Below, piece after piece: positions 1 through 6,625 of a stretch of 9,851 bases of DNA. Numbering within the stretch: the first letter of the stretch is position 1; every line of letters begins with the position of its first letter. The stretch lies in the NCBI GenBank assembly GCA_023415525.1, contig JAEZKI010000277.1:1-9851 (forward strand). Direction: 5' to 3'. Made by a program: the position numbers and the translations under genes. The DNA is from Bacillota bacterium. Its GTDB lineage: Bacteria > Bacillota > Clostridia > Lachnospirales > Cellulosilyticaceae. The notes under the pieces were generated by a model. That model ran no database searches. It was not told the origin of the DNA and worked only from the letters and a program-made list of their open reading frames with translations.

Positions 1-1
1 C

Positions 2-76
2 CATATGACCGTCCTTATGGTAGAAAAGGGCATTACTTGGGAGCAAGTTGAAGCAGAACTAGCAAAGAGAAAATAG
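2..76 (+). CDS. hisE: C-terminal end of phosphoribosyl-ATP pyrophosphatase (HisE or HisIE), 5' part outside window
   Basis: Only the last 24 codons are visible; the frame is open from the left edge to a TAG stop. The residues start HMTVLMVEKGITWEQVEAEL and end with a basic AKRK tail. This matches the end of the HisE family, where a DLxYHxxVLL helix is followed by a short helix of the form G(V/I)xxxxVxxEL and a basic terminus. HisE hydrolyses phosphoribosyl-ATP to phosphoribosyl-AMP in the second step of histidine synthesis and acts in the cytoplasm. The catalytic MazG-like acidic residues would lie upstream, so they cannot be checked, and I cannot tell a stand-alone HisE from the HisI-HisE fusion. 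The intrinsic terminator just after it suggests this is the last gene of its operon. The call rests on a short but characteristic tail. Confidence 0.65.
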   Translation, partial: HMTVLMVEKGITWEQVEAELAKRK

Positions 77-86
77 TTTATTTAAT

Positions 87-117
87 AAAATCCTTGGGTA
101 AGCCTAAGGATTTTTTT
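87..117 (+). terminator. Rho-independent terminator after the HisE-like gene
   Basis: Arms AATCCTTGGG (89-98) and CCTAAGGATT (103-112) pair over 10 bp with one G-T wobble around a TAAG loop, and a run of seven T follows (111-117). It begins about 12 bases after the TAG stop. Confidence 0.9.
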
Positions 118-186
118 GATAGAAGCGATTTACTTTAGATAAAAACATTGATTTAGTGGGTTATAGAAAGTGAAGTGAAAGAGCAT

Positions 187-345
187 ATGAAAAGAGTCAG
201 CTTAAAAAAAGTCTTCTTGTAGGCATGAGTATTCTGCTAAGTATGACGTTAATAAATTTATCTCAGCACATCTGATAAAAGTGCTTTACAAGAGGAAATA
301 GAAAAATCCATTTTTATAGGTAAAGTAGGCGATGATCCAATTCAG
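187..345 (+). pseudogene. Frame-broken signal peptide and N-terminus of the secreted protein that continues at 346
   Basis: ATG at 187 begins MKRVSLKK in frame 1, which then stops at TAG 220. From base 210 the frame one step back is open and reads SLLVGMSILLSMTLINLSQHI up to TGA at 273, a typical signal-peptide hydrophobic core. From 274 the original frame resumes as DKSALQEEIEKS and runs without a break into the body at 346. The intended product is thus one exported protein split by two compensating frame breaks, one at the A7 run (204-210) and one between about 256 and 273. Two lesions within about 70 bp suggest gene decay, a low-quality sequence, or less likely recoding. No ordinary ribosome binding site was found for any start inside this stretch. 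Confidence 0.6.
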
Positions 346-1110
346 ATGACTCTTGATTTTGACAAGGGGGAGGGGAGCTATTTTTATAACCGTATTGGTG
401 AACCCATTTCTCTAACCATTAATCAATTAAGAAATTCGGAGGGAGCCTTTACACTCCATGAAAAGGAGGGCACCTTCTATCTTTATGCCTACAGCACGAA
501 TACCATCCACGGTTTTTGGAAGTCCGACAATGAAGCCAAAGAGGGTAGTTCATTGTTAGAAGTAAGCCTTCAAAGAGAGGGTGCTTCAGAAGAGAACATT
601 CCTCAGATAAGTGCAAAGACAAAAGCCCTTCAAGGAATTTGGTATGGGGAAAATAATAAATTTCGAGAAGTCGCGAATATATGGATTTATCCTATCTCAG
701 ACACTCAAATTTACTATGAAGGAACTTCTGTTGTTTGGGGCCATAACGGTGTTATAAATGGTGTAGCTGAGCTAAAGGAGGAGGAACAAGCTCTATTTAA
801 TAAGCTGGTGCAGGGTTATTACCATAAATTTATTTATTACACAAATGAGGTTAATTATGAAGAGGTGTGGCTTAACGAGACTGAAAAGGCATGGGGTGGC
901 CCTTCTTATGCAAGAGCAGAGGCGCCAGCTATGTGCTATTATGTGAAAGCAAACGATAAAATGTATGTGGCTATTCGTGGAGATCATGTAAATGACGATC
1001 ATATACAGTATTTTACAAATGATGGAGCTTATAAAAGTCAACCGCCAAAGACTATGGCAGAGTGGGCATCTTGTTATGATGTGGAAATAGACTATCACTA
1101 TGTTCCTTAA
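346..1110 (+). CDS. Secreted beta-rich protein of unknown function (body; true N-terminus is frame-broken)
   Basis: The body is 254 codons from ATG 346, but that ATG has no Shine-Dalgarno sequence and the frame is open back to 256, so 346 is unlikely to be the native start. The first part, running from FIGKVGDDPIQMTLDF through GSYFYNRIGEPISL to FTLHEKEGTFYLYA and IHGFWKSD, follows a repeating pattern seen in exported hypothetical proteins of clostridia and Bacteroidetes. In those, short strands of the type 'G-I-x-I-x-M-x-L-x-F ... GSYYY-x-G-x-I-x-L ... L-x-E ... GxFxG ... I-x-G-x-W' build a beta sheet. The second half (from about residue 95) is rich in Tyr and Trp and has two Cys residues. 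I see no catalytic motif. The upstream hydrophobic segment implies export. It stands alone, after a terminator and facing a convergent gene. Function is unknown, and expression is doubtful because of the frame breaks. Confidence 0.6.
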   Translation: MTLDFDKGEGSYFYNRIGEPISLTINQLRNSEGAFTLHEKEGTFYLYAYSTNTIHGFWKSDNEAKEGSSLLEVSLQREGASEENIPQISAKTKALQGIWYGENNKFREVANIWIYPISDTQIYYEGTSVVWGHNGVINGVAELKEEEQALFNKLVQGYYHKFIYYTNEVNYEEVWLNETEKAWGGPSYARAEAPAMCYYVKANDKMYVAIRGDHVNDDHIQYFTNDGAYKSQPPKTMAEWASCYDVEIDYHYVP

Positions 1111-1132
1111 GGCTACTGATGAGCAGCCTTAA
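1107..1132. terminator. Hairpin shared by two convergent genes, possible weak bidirectional terminator
   Basis: TTAAGGCT (1107-1114) and AGCCTTAA (1125-1132) are a perfect 8-bp inverted repeat around a 10-base loop. The left arm contains the TAA stop of the plus-strand gene (1108-1110), and the right arm contains the TAA stop of the minus-strand GNAT gene (1129-1131). Neither side has a proper T-run, so termination efficiency is uncertain. Confidence 0.45.
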
Positions 1133-1617
1133 AAGGGCAATGTCATGTCATACCAAGTGGCTCCTCCATGTACAGAGTGAGAAACTCCTTGATTGACATA
1201 GCCAAATTTAGAATAGTAGGGAATAAGTTGTTTTTTACAGGTGAGGATGACCCCTTTACAGCCTTTGGCCTGAGCAGCAGCGATCATATGGTTCATTAAC
1301 TGAGCAGCAATGCCTTGCCTTCTATAGTCAGGAATGACATCTAAGCCAAAGATGGCTTGGTAAGCCCCATTAGGTTTATGGTGGCTAGCTGATTCAAAAA
1401 GTACATCTGAAATAGTGGCGTCATCGGTACAACAGCCATTAATAAAACCAATAAGTTTTCCCTCGCATTCTGCTACAAAAAAGCAGTCAGGAAAGGTAGC
1501 AATACGTTCTTTAAGCGAAACAAGGGAAGCCGCTTCCAAAGGAGGAAAGCAGACAGATTCAATTTGAGTAACAGCCTCTAAATCATGAGGAGTAACGGTG
1601 CGAATAGATAGAATCAT
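1129..1617 (-). CDS. GNAT-family N-acetyltransferase, AANAT-like
   Basis: The 162-aa product is a single full-length GNAT domain that would transfer an acetyl group from acetyl-CoA to an amine in the cytoplasm. The N-terminus (IRTVTPHDLEAVTQIESVCF) is the usual first strand and helix. Strand 4 and the acetyl-CoA pyrophosphate loop are clear: IFGLDVIPDYRRQGIAAQLM, with R100-Q101-G102-I103-A104 as the (Q/R)xxGx(G/A) motif. ILTCKKQLIPYYSKFGY (residues 124-140) carries the Tyr pair (134-135) where GNAT enzymes often place the general acid. The C-terminal SHSVHGGATWYDM matches bacterial relatives of arylalkylamine (serotonin) N-acetyltransferase. The substrate cannot be read from the sequence. AAAGGAG lies 8 bases before the ATG, supporting the start at 1617. 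The gene is monocistronic, convergent with the secreted protein gene and divergent from the MATE remnant. Confidence 0.88.
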   Translation of the reverse strand: MILSIRTVTPHDLEAVTQIESVCFPPLEAASLVSLKERIATFPDCFFVAECEGKLIGFINGCCTDDATISDVLFESASHHKPNGAYQAIFGLDVIPDYRRQGIAAQLMNHMIAAAQAKGCKGVILTCKKQLIPYYSKFGYVNQGVSHSVHGGATWYDMTLPF

Positions 1618-1649
1618 TAAACAAACTCCTTTCTGCTAAAAGATACTTT

Positions 1650-1658
1650 ATTGTAGCA
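1650..1658 (-). promoter_or_regulatory. Extended -10 promoter of the GNAT gene
   Basis: On the minus strand this reads TGC TACAAT, an extended -10 element about 33 bases upstream of the GNAT ATG. The -35 at 17-bp spacing is poor (TTTTAT), which is tolerable with a TGn extension. Confidence 0.5.
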
Positions 1659-1693
1659 TAATTTGTAGGATAATAAAATATTTTAAAGGCTAA

Positions 1694-1927
1694 GACATAC
1701 TCATCATTGGTTTTTTGATTCTATCCGTAATTAGCAATATAGGTTTAGAGTATCTTTTTATTTTAGGTTTTAAATGGGGTGTAAAAGGAGCTAGCTATGC
1801 CACCGTACTTTCTCAACTAGGTGCTACCTTCTTGTGTGCCCTTTACATACGAAAGTCATTCTTTTCTCCGTGGAAAGAGTGGCTTTTATTTTTTAAAAAA
1901 AGACAAAAAAGTGATAGGAAAGCTTAA
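1694..1927 (+). pseudogene. Remnant of a MATE-family multidrug/flippase transporter
   Basis: The open stretch begins after an in-frame TAA (1691) and ends at TAA 1927. It has no ATG near its left end; the first usable codon is TTG at 1715, and no Shine-Dalgarno sequence precedes it. It reads DILIIGFLILSVISNIGLEY, followed by LFILGFKWGVKGASYATVLS and then QLGATFLCALYIRKSF. This is the middle portion of a MATE (NorM/DinF-like) transporter, where 'N(I/V)xLDYLFIxxFxWGVxGAAxATVxSQ' spans two membrane helices. Intact MATE proteins have about 450 residues and 12 helices; here roughly 75 codons survive, with both ends lost. The tail (KKRQKSDRKA) is out of family, presumably read-out into unrelated sequence. 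The family call is fairly secure and function is excluded. It marks an old deletion between the GNAT gene and the asparaginase gene. Confidence 0.7.
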
Positions 1928-2118
1928 AAAAGGACGAATAAATAAGTAGAGAACTTACAGGTAGGCCTATAGGGAGTGAGAATAAGTGAAAGTGGGCAAG
2001 AAGAATGTGTCAATGATAGATCTTAATGCTATTTTAAATAGTAGAACGAGGAGACAGCGAAAAATCTAGAAAGATGACGCTATTTTTTGGTATTTGTTTA
2101 TACATAACAATGTTGAAA

Positions 2119-2174
2119 GTATTATAAATATTAAGTAATATTCAATGTATTATGAATATTAAGTAATATGGAAT
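2119..2174. repeat. Two tandem 28-bp units, each with a 14-16 bp palindrome
   Basis: Unit 1 is 2119-2146 and unit 2 is 2147-2174; they differ at 3 of 28 positions, and a GTAT start of a third copy follows. Each contains AATATTA-AG-TAATATT: perfect at 2127-2142, and perfect for the inner 14 bp at 2156-2169. The layout resembles two operator sites for a dimeric DNA-binding protein. A possible -35/-10 pair (TTGAAA 2113-2118, 17 bp, TAATAT 2136-2141) overlaps the first palindrome, but no gene starts directly downstream. Confidence 0.65.
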
Positions 2175-2291
2175 GTATAAAGATCTTTTACCAAAAAGTT
2201 AGAGAGGTAAGAGAAAAGAGGATTTACACCTGATTCTGCTCTCAGTCCAGCTATATCTGAAGGGTCTTCAATAAAAATAATACATGAAAAG

Positions 2292-2321
2292 TTGTATGGA
2301 AAAGGCAAAAGGTTGTATAAT
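2292..2321 (+). promoter_or_regulatory. Sigma-A type promoter for the asparaginase-topB unit
   Basis: TTGTAT (2292-2297) and a consensus TATAAT (2316-2321) lie 18 bp apart, with the -10 about 25 bases ahead of the asparaginase ATG. The resulting leader would be short and leaves no room for a riboswitch. Confidence 0.65.
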
Positions 2322-2346
2322 CTAAAAAGTAAAGGAAGTGACTAGA

Positions 2347-3339
2347 ATGAATAAACCTAAAGTATGTATTATTTTTACCGGTGGGACCATTTCTATGACG
2401 GTAGATGAAGAGATGGGAGCAGCAATCCCCACTTTATCAGGGGAACAAATTTTATCCATGGTCTTTAATATTGATAAATTAGCGGATATTGAGGTCGTTA
2501 ATTTTAGTGAAATCCCAGGGCCTCATATGACCATTTCCAAGTTAATTGAGCTCAAAAATTTAATAAAAGAAAAATTAAATGAATCAGGCATTACAGGGGT
2601 TATTGTCACTCATGGGACAGATTCCTTAGAAGAAACAGCCTACTTCTTAGACTTGACCATTAATCATACCAAGCCTGTAGTGGTAGTCGGTGCCATGCGT
2701 AGTAGTTCAGAGCTAGGCTATGATGGTTCCAGTAATTTAGCAGCAGCAGTTTGTACAGCCATTTCAGAAAAGGCTAAAAACCTTGGAGTTTTAGTCGTTC
2801 TTAACAATGAGGTGAACTTGGCATCGGAAGTAACTAAAACCAGTACAGTAGCCCTTAATACCTTTCAGTCCCCTTATGGACCTCTAGGGGCAGTAGATGC
2901 CAATGACTTGATTTTGTATCGAGACATTGCCTATCGCCAGCACATTGATACCGATAAGGTGGAAACACGGGTAGACTTAATTAAAACGGTGTTGGATATG
3001 GATGGACGTTTTATACGTTATGCCGTAGATTCAGGAGCAGCTGGTCTTGTGATTGAGGCCATGGGACGAGGAAATTTGCCTGTTGCCATGTTAGAAGGAA
3101 TTAAATATGCTTTAAGCAAGGATTGTATTGTAGTCATTGTATCACGTTGTCAGTCAGGACGTGTTTTTGAAAGCTATGGCTATGAAGGAGGAGGGAAAGA
3201 ACTCTCTGATTTAGGGGTCATTATGGGTGGTGATATGCGAGGACCTAAAGCAAGACTTAAACTGATGTTGGCTCTTGGTAAAACCCGGGATAAAGAAGCA
3301 ATAGAAGCCCTTTTTAGAGAAGAAGACTATAATTTATAA
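2347..3339 (+). CDS. L-asparaginase, cytoplasmic, type I/II amidohydrolase fold
   Basis: It hydrolyses L-asparagine to aspartate and ammonia. From ATG 2347 the product is 330 aa, the normal family length. The N-terminal motif IIFTGGTIS carries the nucleophilic Thr14. VTHGTDSLEETAYF carries Thr91 and Asp92. VVGAMRSSSELGYDGSSNL (113-131) is the family's GAMR...DGxxNL segment, and Lys164 in EVTKTS completes the catalytic set. The C-terminal domain shows the usual glycine-rich VIEAMGRGN and VIVSRCQSGRV blocks. There is no signal peptide, so it acts in the cytoplasm. A GTG at 2338 is in frame but lies within the Shine-Dalgarno AAAGGAAG (2331-2338), which is 8 bases before the ATG; I therefore use 2347. 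topB follows after 19 bases with its own ribosome binding site and no terminator, implying cotranscription. Whether it corresponds to AnsA or AnsB cannot be settled from motifs alone. Confidence 0.92.
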   Translation: MNKPKVCIIFTGGTISMTVDEEMGAAIPTLSGEQILSMVFNIDKLADIEVVNFSEIPGPHMTISKLIELKNLIKEKLNESGITGVIVTHGTDSLEETAYFLDLTINHTKPVVVVGAMRSSSELGYDGSSNLAAAVCTAISEKAKNLGVLVVLNNEVNLASEVTKTSTVALNTFQSPYGPLGAVDANDLILYRDIAYRQHIDTDKVETRVDLIKTVLDMDGRFIRYAVDSGAAGLVIEAMGRGNLPVAMLEGIKYALSKDCIVVIVSRCQSGRVFESYGYEGGGKELSDLGVIMGGDMRGPKARLKLMLALGKTRDKEAIEALFREEDYNL

Positions 3340-3358
3340 AGAGAAATAGGAGATAAAA

Positions 3359-5539
3359 ATGGGAAAGACCTTAGTATTAGCAGAGAAACCTAGCGTAGGG
3401 AAAGACATTGCTCGCGTTTTAAAGTGCACCAAAGGTAGCAATGGTTATTTAGAGGGTGAGAAGTATATTGTCACTTGGGCTATGGGCCACTTGGTAGGCC
3501 TAGCAGATCCTGAAGCCTATGATGATAAATATAAGACATGGAGTATGGAGACGCTTCCTATGCTTCCTAAAGAAATGAAGTTAGTGATTTTAAAGGGAAC
3601 AGGTAAACAATATGGCCTTGTCAAAGAGCTTTTAAGTCGTAAAGAAGTAACAGATATTGTGATTGCAACGGATGCAGGACGAGAAGGGGAGCTAGTAGCC
3701 CGTTGGATTCTAGAAAAAGCCCACTGTAAAAAGCCTATTAAAAGGCTTTGGATTTCCTCTGTCACTGATAAGGCCATCAAAGAAGGCTTTAATAAGCTAG
3801 AGCCAGGTAGCCGTTATGATAATTTATATAAGGCAGCAGTCTGCCGGGCAAAGGGAGACTGGTTAGTAGGTCTTAACGTGACACGTGCCTTAACCTGTCG
3901 TTATAATGCCCAGCTTTCAGCAGGAAGAGTCCAATCCGCAGCATTAGCTATGATTGTAGAAAGAGAAGAGGCCATTAAGCGCTTTGTGCCTACTGCTTAT
4001 TATACTTTAACAGCCAAAGTAGCTGGTTTTGAACTGAGTCATGTAGGCTCCAAGCAAAAACGTATAGAAGATGAAAAAGAAATGGATCAAGTGCTTCAAA
4101 GTTGTAAAGGGAAAAAAGCCCAAGTGATCAATGTGAGTCAGACCGCTAAAAAGCAATATGCACCTGGTCTTTATGATTTGACAGAGCTCCAAAGAGATGC
4201 TAATAAGCTCTTTAGCTTTAGCCCTAAGGAGACCTTATCCATTATGCAACGTCTTTATGAAAATCACAAGATTCTTACCTATCCACGTACAGATTCTAGA
4301 TACCTATCTGAAGATATTGTACCTACCCTTAAAGAACGCTTAAAGGCCATTGCCATTGGTCCTTATCGTGGTGTGGCCACTCAAGTTTTAAATAAAGGGT
4401 TTAAAGTAAGTAAAAGTTTTGTAGACAATAGCAAAGTTTCTGACCACCATGCTATTATTCCTACAGAAGAAACGGTTTTACTGGCTAAACTGAGTCAAGA
4501 AGAACGCAAGATTTATGATTTAGTAGTCAAACGTTTTCTCAGTGTTTTATTGCCACCTGTAGAATATACAGCCCTTCAAGTAGAAGTGAAAATAGGAGAA
4601 GAAAGCTTTAAGGCACAAGGGAAAAATATAATCAGTAAAGGCTGGAAAGTGGTCTATGACCAAGGGGAGGACTTTGAAGACAGAGAAGAAGGGGAAGAAA
4701 AGGAGCAAAAACTGCCTCTTTTAAATAAAGGAGACGAATTACAAGTCCTTTCCCTTCAAAAGAATAAGTGCTTCACCAAAGCACCCCTTCGTTTTACTGA
4801 GGCTACCTTATTATCCGCCATGGAAAAGCCTCATAATTACGTACAAGTGGATAAACAAGCAGCTAAAACCTTAGGGGAAACCGGTGGGATTGGAACAGTG
4901 GCGACTCGTGCAGATATTATTGAGAAGCTCTATGCCATGTTTTATATTGAAAAAATGGGTAAAGATATTGTGCCAACCTCCAAGGGCAAGCAACTGATTG
5001 ATTTAGTCCCTGAGGAGCTTAAATCCCCTCTTTTAACAGCTCAATGGGAAATGGAACTTGAGAAAATTAGTAAGGGGAAAGCTAGTGATCAAAGTTTTAT
5101 GCAAGGCATTACCCATTATAGTGCCAGCCTTGTTCAGCAGGTTAAAAATAGTACAGAAAAATATATCCATGACAACATGACTGGGAAACGTTGTCCCCAG
5201 TGTGGCAAGTTCCTTTTAGAAGTGAAAGGAAAGCATGGCATGATGTATGTGTGTCAGGATCGGGCTTGTGGCTATAAAGAAACCATCAGTCGTTTTACCA
5301 ATACCCGTTGTCCTAACTGCCATAAGCGACTAGAACTTCGTGGAGAAGGCGAGGGACAAATCTATGTGTGCACCACCTGTACCTTTAGAGAAAAGGCCAC
5401 CTCCTTTAATAAGAAATTTAAGGAAACAGCTAAAAAAGTAGATAAAAAGTCTGTACAAAATTATTTAAAAAAACAGCAAAAAGAAGAAGAAGGTAATTTT
5501 GCTTTTGCAGAGGCCTTTGCAAAACTTAAAAAAGATTAG
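3359..5539 (+). CDS. topB: DNA topoisomerase III (type IA)
   Basis: This 726-aa enzyme passes one DNA strand through a transient break in another and resolves intertwined or recombining DNA. The N-terminal Toprim domain shows Glu9 in VLAEKPSVGKDIARVL and the acidic motif ATDAGREGELVARWI (Asp105, Glu109, Glu111), the form usual in Firmicutes TopB. LSAGRVQSAALAMI (186-199) is the conserved clamp motif. The active-site tyrosine is Tyr308 in ILTYPRTDSRYLS. SDHHAIIPT (361-369) and GGIGTVATRADIIEKL (509-524) are further family blocks. The C-terminus has two four-cysteine zinc ribbons (Cys612, 615, 632, 637 and Cys651, 654, 671, 674) followed by a lysine-rich tail. AGGAG precedes the ATG. It lies 19 bases after the asparaginase gene and is closed by a strong terminator, so it is probably the last gene of a two-gene unit. 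Chromosomal TopB and mobile-element TopB can be similar, but nothing mobile is seen nearby. Confidence 0.96.
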   Translation: MGKTLVLAEKPSVGKDIARVLKCTKGSNGYLEGEKYIVTWAMGHLVGLADPEAYDDKYKTWSMETLPMLPKEMKLVILKGTGKQYGLVKELLSRKEVTDIVIATDAGREGELVARWILEKAHCKKPIKRLWISSVTDKAIKEGFNKLEPGSRYDNLYKAAVCRAKGDWLVGLNVTRALTCRYNAQLSAGRVQSAALAMIVEREEAIKRFVPTAYYTLTAKVAGFELSHVGSKQKRIEDEKEMDQVLQSCKGKKAQVINVSQTAKKQYAPGLYDLTELQRDANKLFSFSPKETLSIMQRLYENHKILTYPRTDSRYLSEDIVPTLKERLKAIAIGPYRGVATQVLNKGFKVSKSFVDNSKVSDHHAIIPTEETVLLAKLSQEERKIYDLVVKRFLSVLLPPVEYTALQVEVKIGEESFKAQGKNIISKGWKVVYDQGEDFEDREEGEEKEQKLPLLNKGDELQVLSLQKNKCFTKAPLRFTEATLLSAMEKPHNYVQVDKQAAKTLGETGGIGTVATRADIIEKLYAMFYIEKMGKDIVPTSKGKQLIDLVPEELKSPLLTAQWEMELEKISKGKASDQSFMQGITHYSASLVQQVKNSTEKYIHDNMTGKRCPQCGKFLLEVKGKHGMMYVCQDRACGYKETISRFTNTRCPNCHKRLELRGEGEGQIYVCTTCTFREKATSFNKKFKETAKKVDKKSVQNYLKKQQKEEEGNFAFAEAFAKLKKD

Positions 5540-5562
5540 AAAAATGAAAAAGCTCTAGACTA

Positions 5563-5611
5563 ACAGGATGTTGTCAGTAGGAATATAATACTAACAGCAT
5601 TCTGTTTTTTT
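5563..5611 (+). terminator. Strong rho-independent terminator after topB
   Basis: Arms at 5563-5579 (ACAGGATGTTGTCAGTA) and 5589-5605 (TACTAACAGCATTCTGT) pair over 17 bp with two G-T wobbles and one C-A mismatch around a 9-base loop. A run of seven T ends the structure. Confidence 0.9.
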
Positions 5612-5676
5612 GTGTGATAAGAATCTGGCCTTTGACTCAAACTAATAAAAAATCACACATTTAATGAGGGAATCTT

Positions 5677-6588
5677 ATGATGATAGTAATTGGCGGAATT
5701 ATTATTTTTTTGATTATAATTGGGGTTCTAGGTGGATGTGGGTATATAGCGTATTGGATGACACACGTACCTTCTGAGCCTATTACCCAAACACCTAGGG
5801 ATTATAATTTAGACTATGAAGATATTTCATTTGAAGGATTAAAGGATAAAATAGGCTTATCAGGTTGGTGGATTCCTGCTCAAAGTAAAGGGAAAAAGAT
5901 CCCGTCTAATCATACCCTCATTTTGTCTCATGGCTATCACAATGCCAGAAGTTTAGAAGGTATTAATCTTTTGGAGTTGGTATGCCTTTTGGCAAGAAGT
6001 CACTACAATATCTTGATGTATGACCTGCGTAATTGTGGCTATTCTCAAAAAGCTACTATTACGGGGGGATACCTAGAAAAATATGATTTATTAGCCGCTA
6101 TTGATTATGTGAAAAAAGAAAAAGGAAGTGCCCATATAGGACTTATGGGGTGGTCTATGGGAGCAGCTATCTCTCTTTTAGCAGGAATTGCATCAAAGGA
6201 TGTGGAGGTGATTATAGCAGACAGTCCTTTTTCAGATTTAGAGGAATGTCTTAATGTGGTCATGCCCACCTATACAAAACTGCCTCGTTTTCCTTTTACG
6301 GTCATTACCTTAAGGATGATTAGCCACCTTTTGAAAATTGATATGAGGGAATTAAGACCTATCGAGTCCATTAAGGATTTAAAAGATAAACCTCTTCTTT
6401 TAATTCATGCCAAACAAGATGAGATTATCCCTTCCCAGGAGACAGAAGCCATCTATGAGGCCATCCCCAATAAGAGTAAGGTTGAGTTGTGGATCCCTAA
6501 TGTGAAGGGACACATTCTTTGTCACAAATTACAAAAAAAAGAATACCATCGGCGTGTTTTACGCTTTCTCAAGAGGTATTTTAAATAG
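5677..6588 (+). CDS. Membrane-anchored alpha/beta hydrolase
   Basis: The 303-aa product starts with a very hydrophobic segment (residues 1-28) that should anchor it in the membrane with the catalytic domain outside, or less likely act as a weak lipoprotein signal ending LGGC (Cys21). The rest is an alpha/beta hydrolase of the Hydrolase_4/BAAT-like group. HGYHNAR (85-91) forms the oxyanion side, MGWSMGAA holds the nucleophile Ser160 in the GxSxG elbow, HAKQDEIIP gives Asp248, and VKGHILC gives His279. All three catalytic residues are present, so it is probably an active esterase, lipase, thioesterase or peptidase; the substrate cannot be told. Two tandem ATGs (5677 and 5680) follow GAGGG (5666-5670), at 6 and 9 bases, and either could be used. 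It is isolated from topB by a terminator, and trmL downstream has its own promoter. I saw no clear promoter in the 65 bases upstream beyond a TTGACT (5632-5637) without a good -10. Confidence 0.88.
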   Translation: MMIVIGGIIIFLIIIGVLGGCGYIAYWMTHVPSEPITQTPRDYNLDYEDISFEGLKDKIGLSGWWIPAQSKGKKIPSNHTLILSHGYHNARSLEGINLLELVCLLARSHYNILMYDLRNCGYSQKATITGGYLEKYDLLAAIDYVKKEKGSAHIGLMGWSMGAAISLLAGIASKDVEVIIADSPFSDLEECLNVVMPTYTKLPRFPFTVITLRMISHLLKIDMRELRPIESIKDLKDKPLLLIHAKQDEIIPSQETEAIYEAIPNKSKVELWIPNVKGHILCHKLQKKEYHRRVLRFLKRYFK

Positions 6589-6596
6589 GAGAAACA

Positions 6597-6625
6597 TTGA
6601 ATTTCATAGGGGTGCGTGCTACAAT
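6597..6625 (+). promoter_or_regulatory. Extended -10 promoter of trmL
   Basis: TTGAAT (6597-6602), exactly 17 bp, then TACAAT (6620-6625) with TGC directly before it. It lies in the gap after the alpha/beta hydrolase stop and about 45 bases before the trmL start. Confidence 0.7.

Larger units (their letters stand above)
1928..2346. other. About 410-bp gene-poor decay zone with repeats and the asparaginase promoter
   Basis: No convincing gene is present. It holds an 8-bp palindrome TAGGCCTA (1962-1969) and a 27-codon GTG frame (1986-2069) with GGGAG nine bases upstream but no recognisable product. Next come a pair of inverted words TTTTTGGTA (2084-2092) and TACCAAAAA (2189-2197) that bracket the tandem 28-bp repeats, the 10-bp palindrome AAAGATCTTT (2179-2188), and an open but start-less 44-codon stretch (2211-2345). 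The right end carries the asparaginase promoter. With the adjacent MATE remnant this looks like the residue of a larger deleted locus. Confidence 0.5.

Noticed and set aside
793..1098. 101-codon minus-strand frame opposite the secreted protein gene
   Set aside because: It is a shadow of the plus-strand frame: no ribosome binding site and no recognisable family.
1986..2069. 27-codon GTG frame with GGGAG nine bases upstream
   Set aside because: Too short, weak start codon and a composition with no recognisable domain; recorded only as part of the decay zone.
2084..2197. Possible CRISPR-like or riboswitch structure around the tandem repeats
   Set aside because: Only two directly abutting units with no spacers, and no conserved riboswitch core; the downstream promoter at 2292-2321 would leave this region outside the asparaginase transcript.
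2211..2345. 44 open codons just upstream of asparaginase, ending in TAG one base before its ATG
   Set aside because: No ATG or GTG start, only TTG codons without a ribosome binding site, and the frame crosses a good promoter; probably chance or a remnant.
2338..2346. GTG start three codons upstream of the chosen asparaginase ATG
   Set aside because: The GTG lies within the Shine-Dalgarno sequence of the ATG, so it cannot be the main start.
3671..3691. Topoisomerase III motif reads DAGREGE where textbook type IA enzymes have DxDxxE
   Set aside because: This form is common in Firmicutes TopB and does not signal loss of activity.
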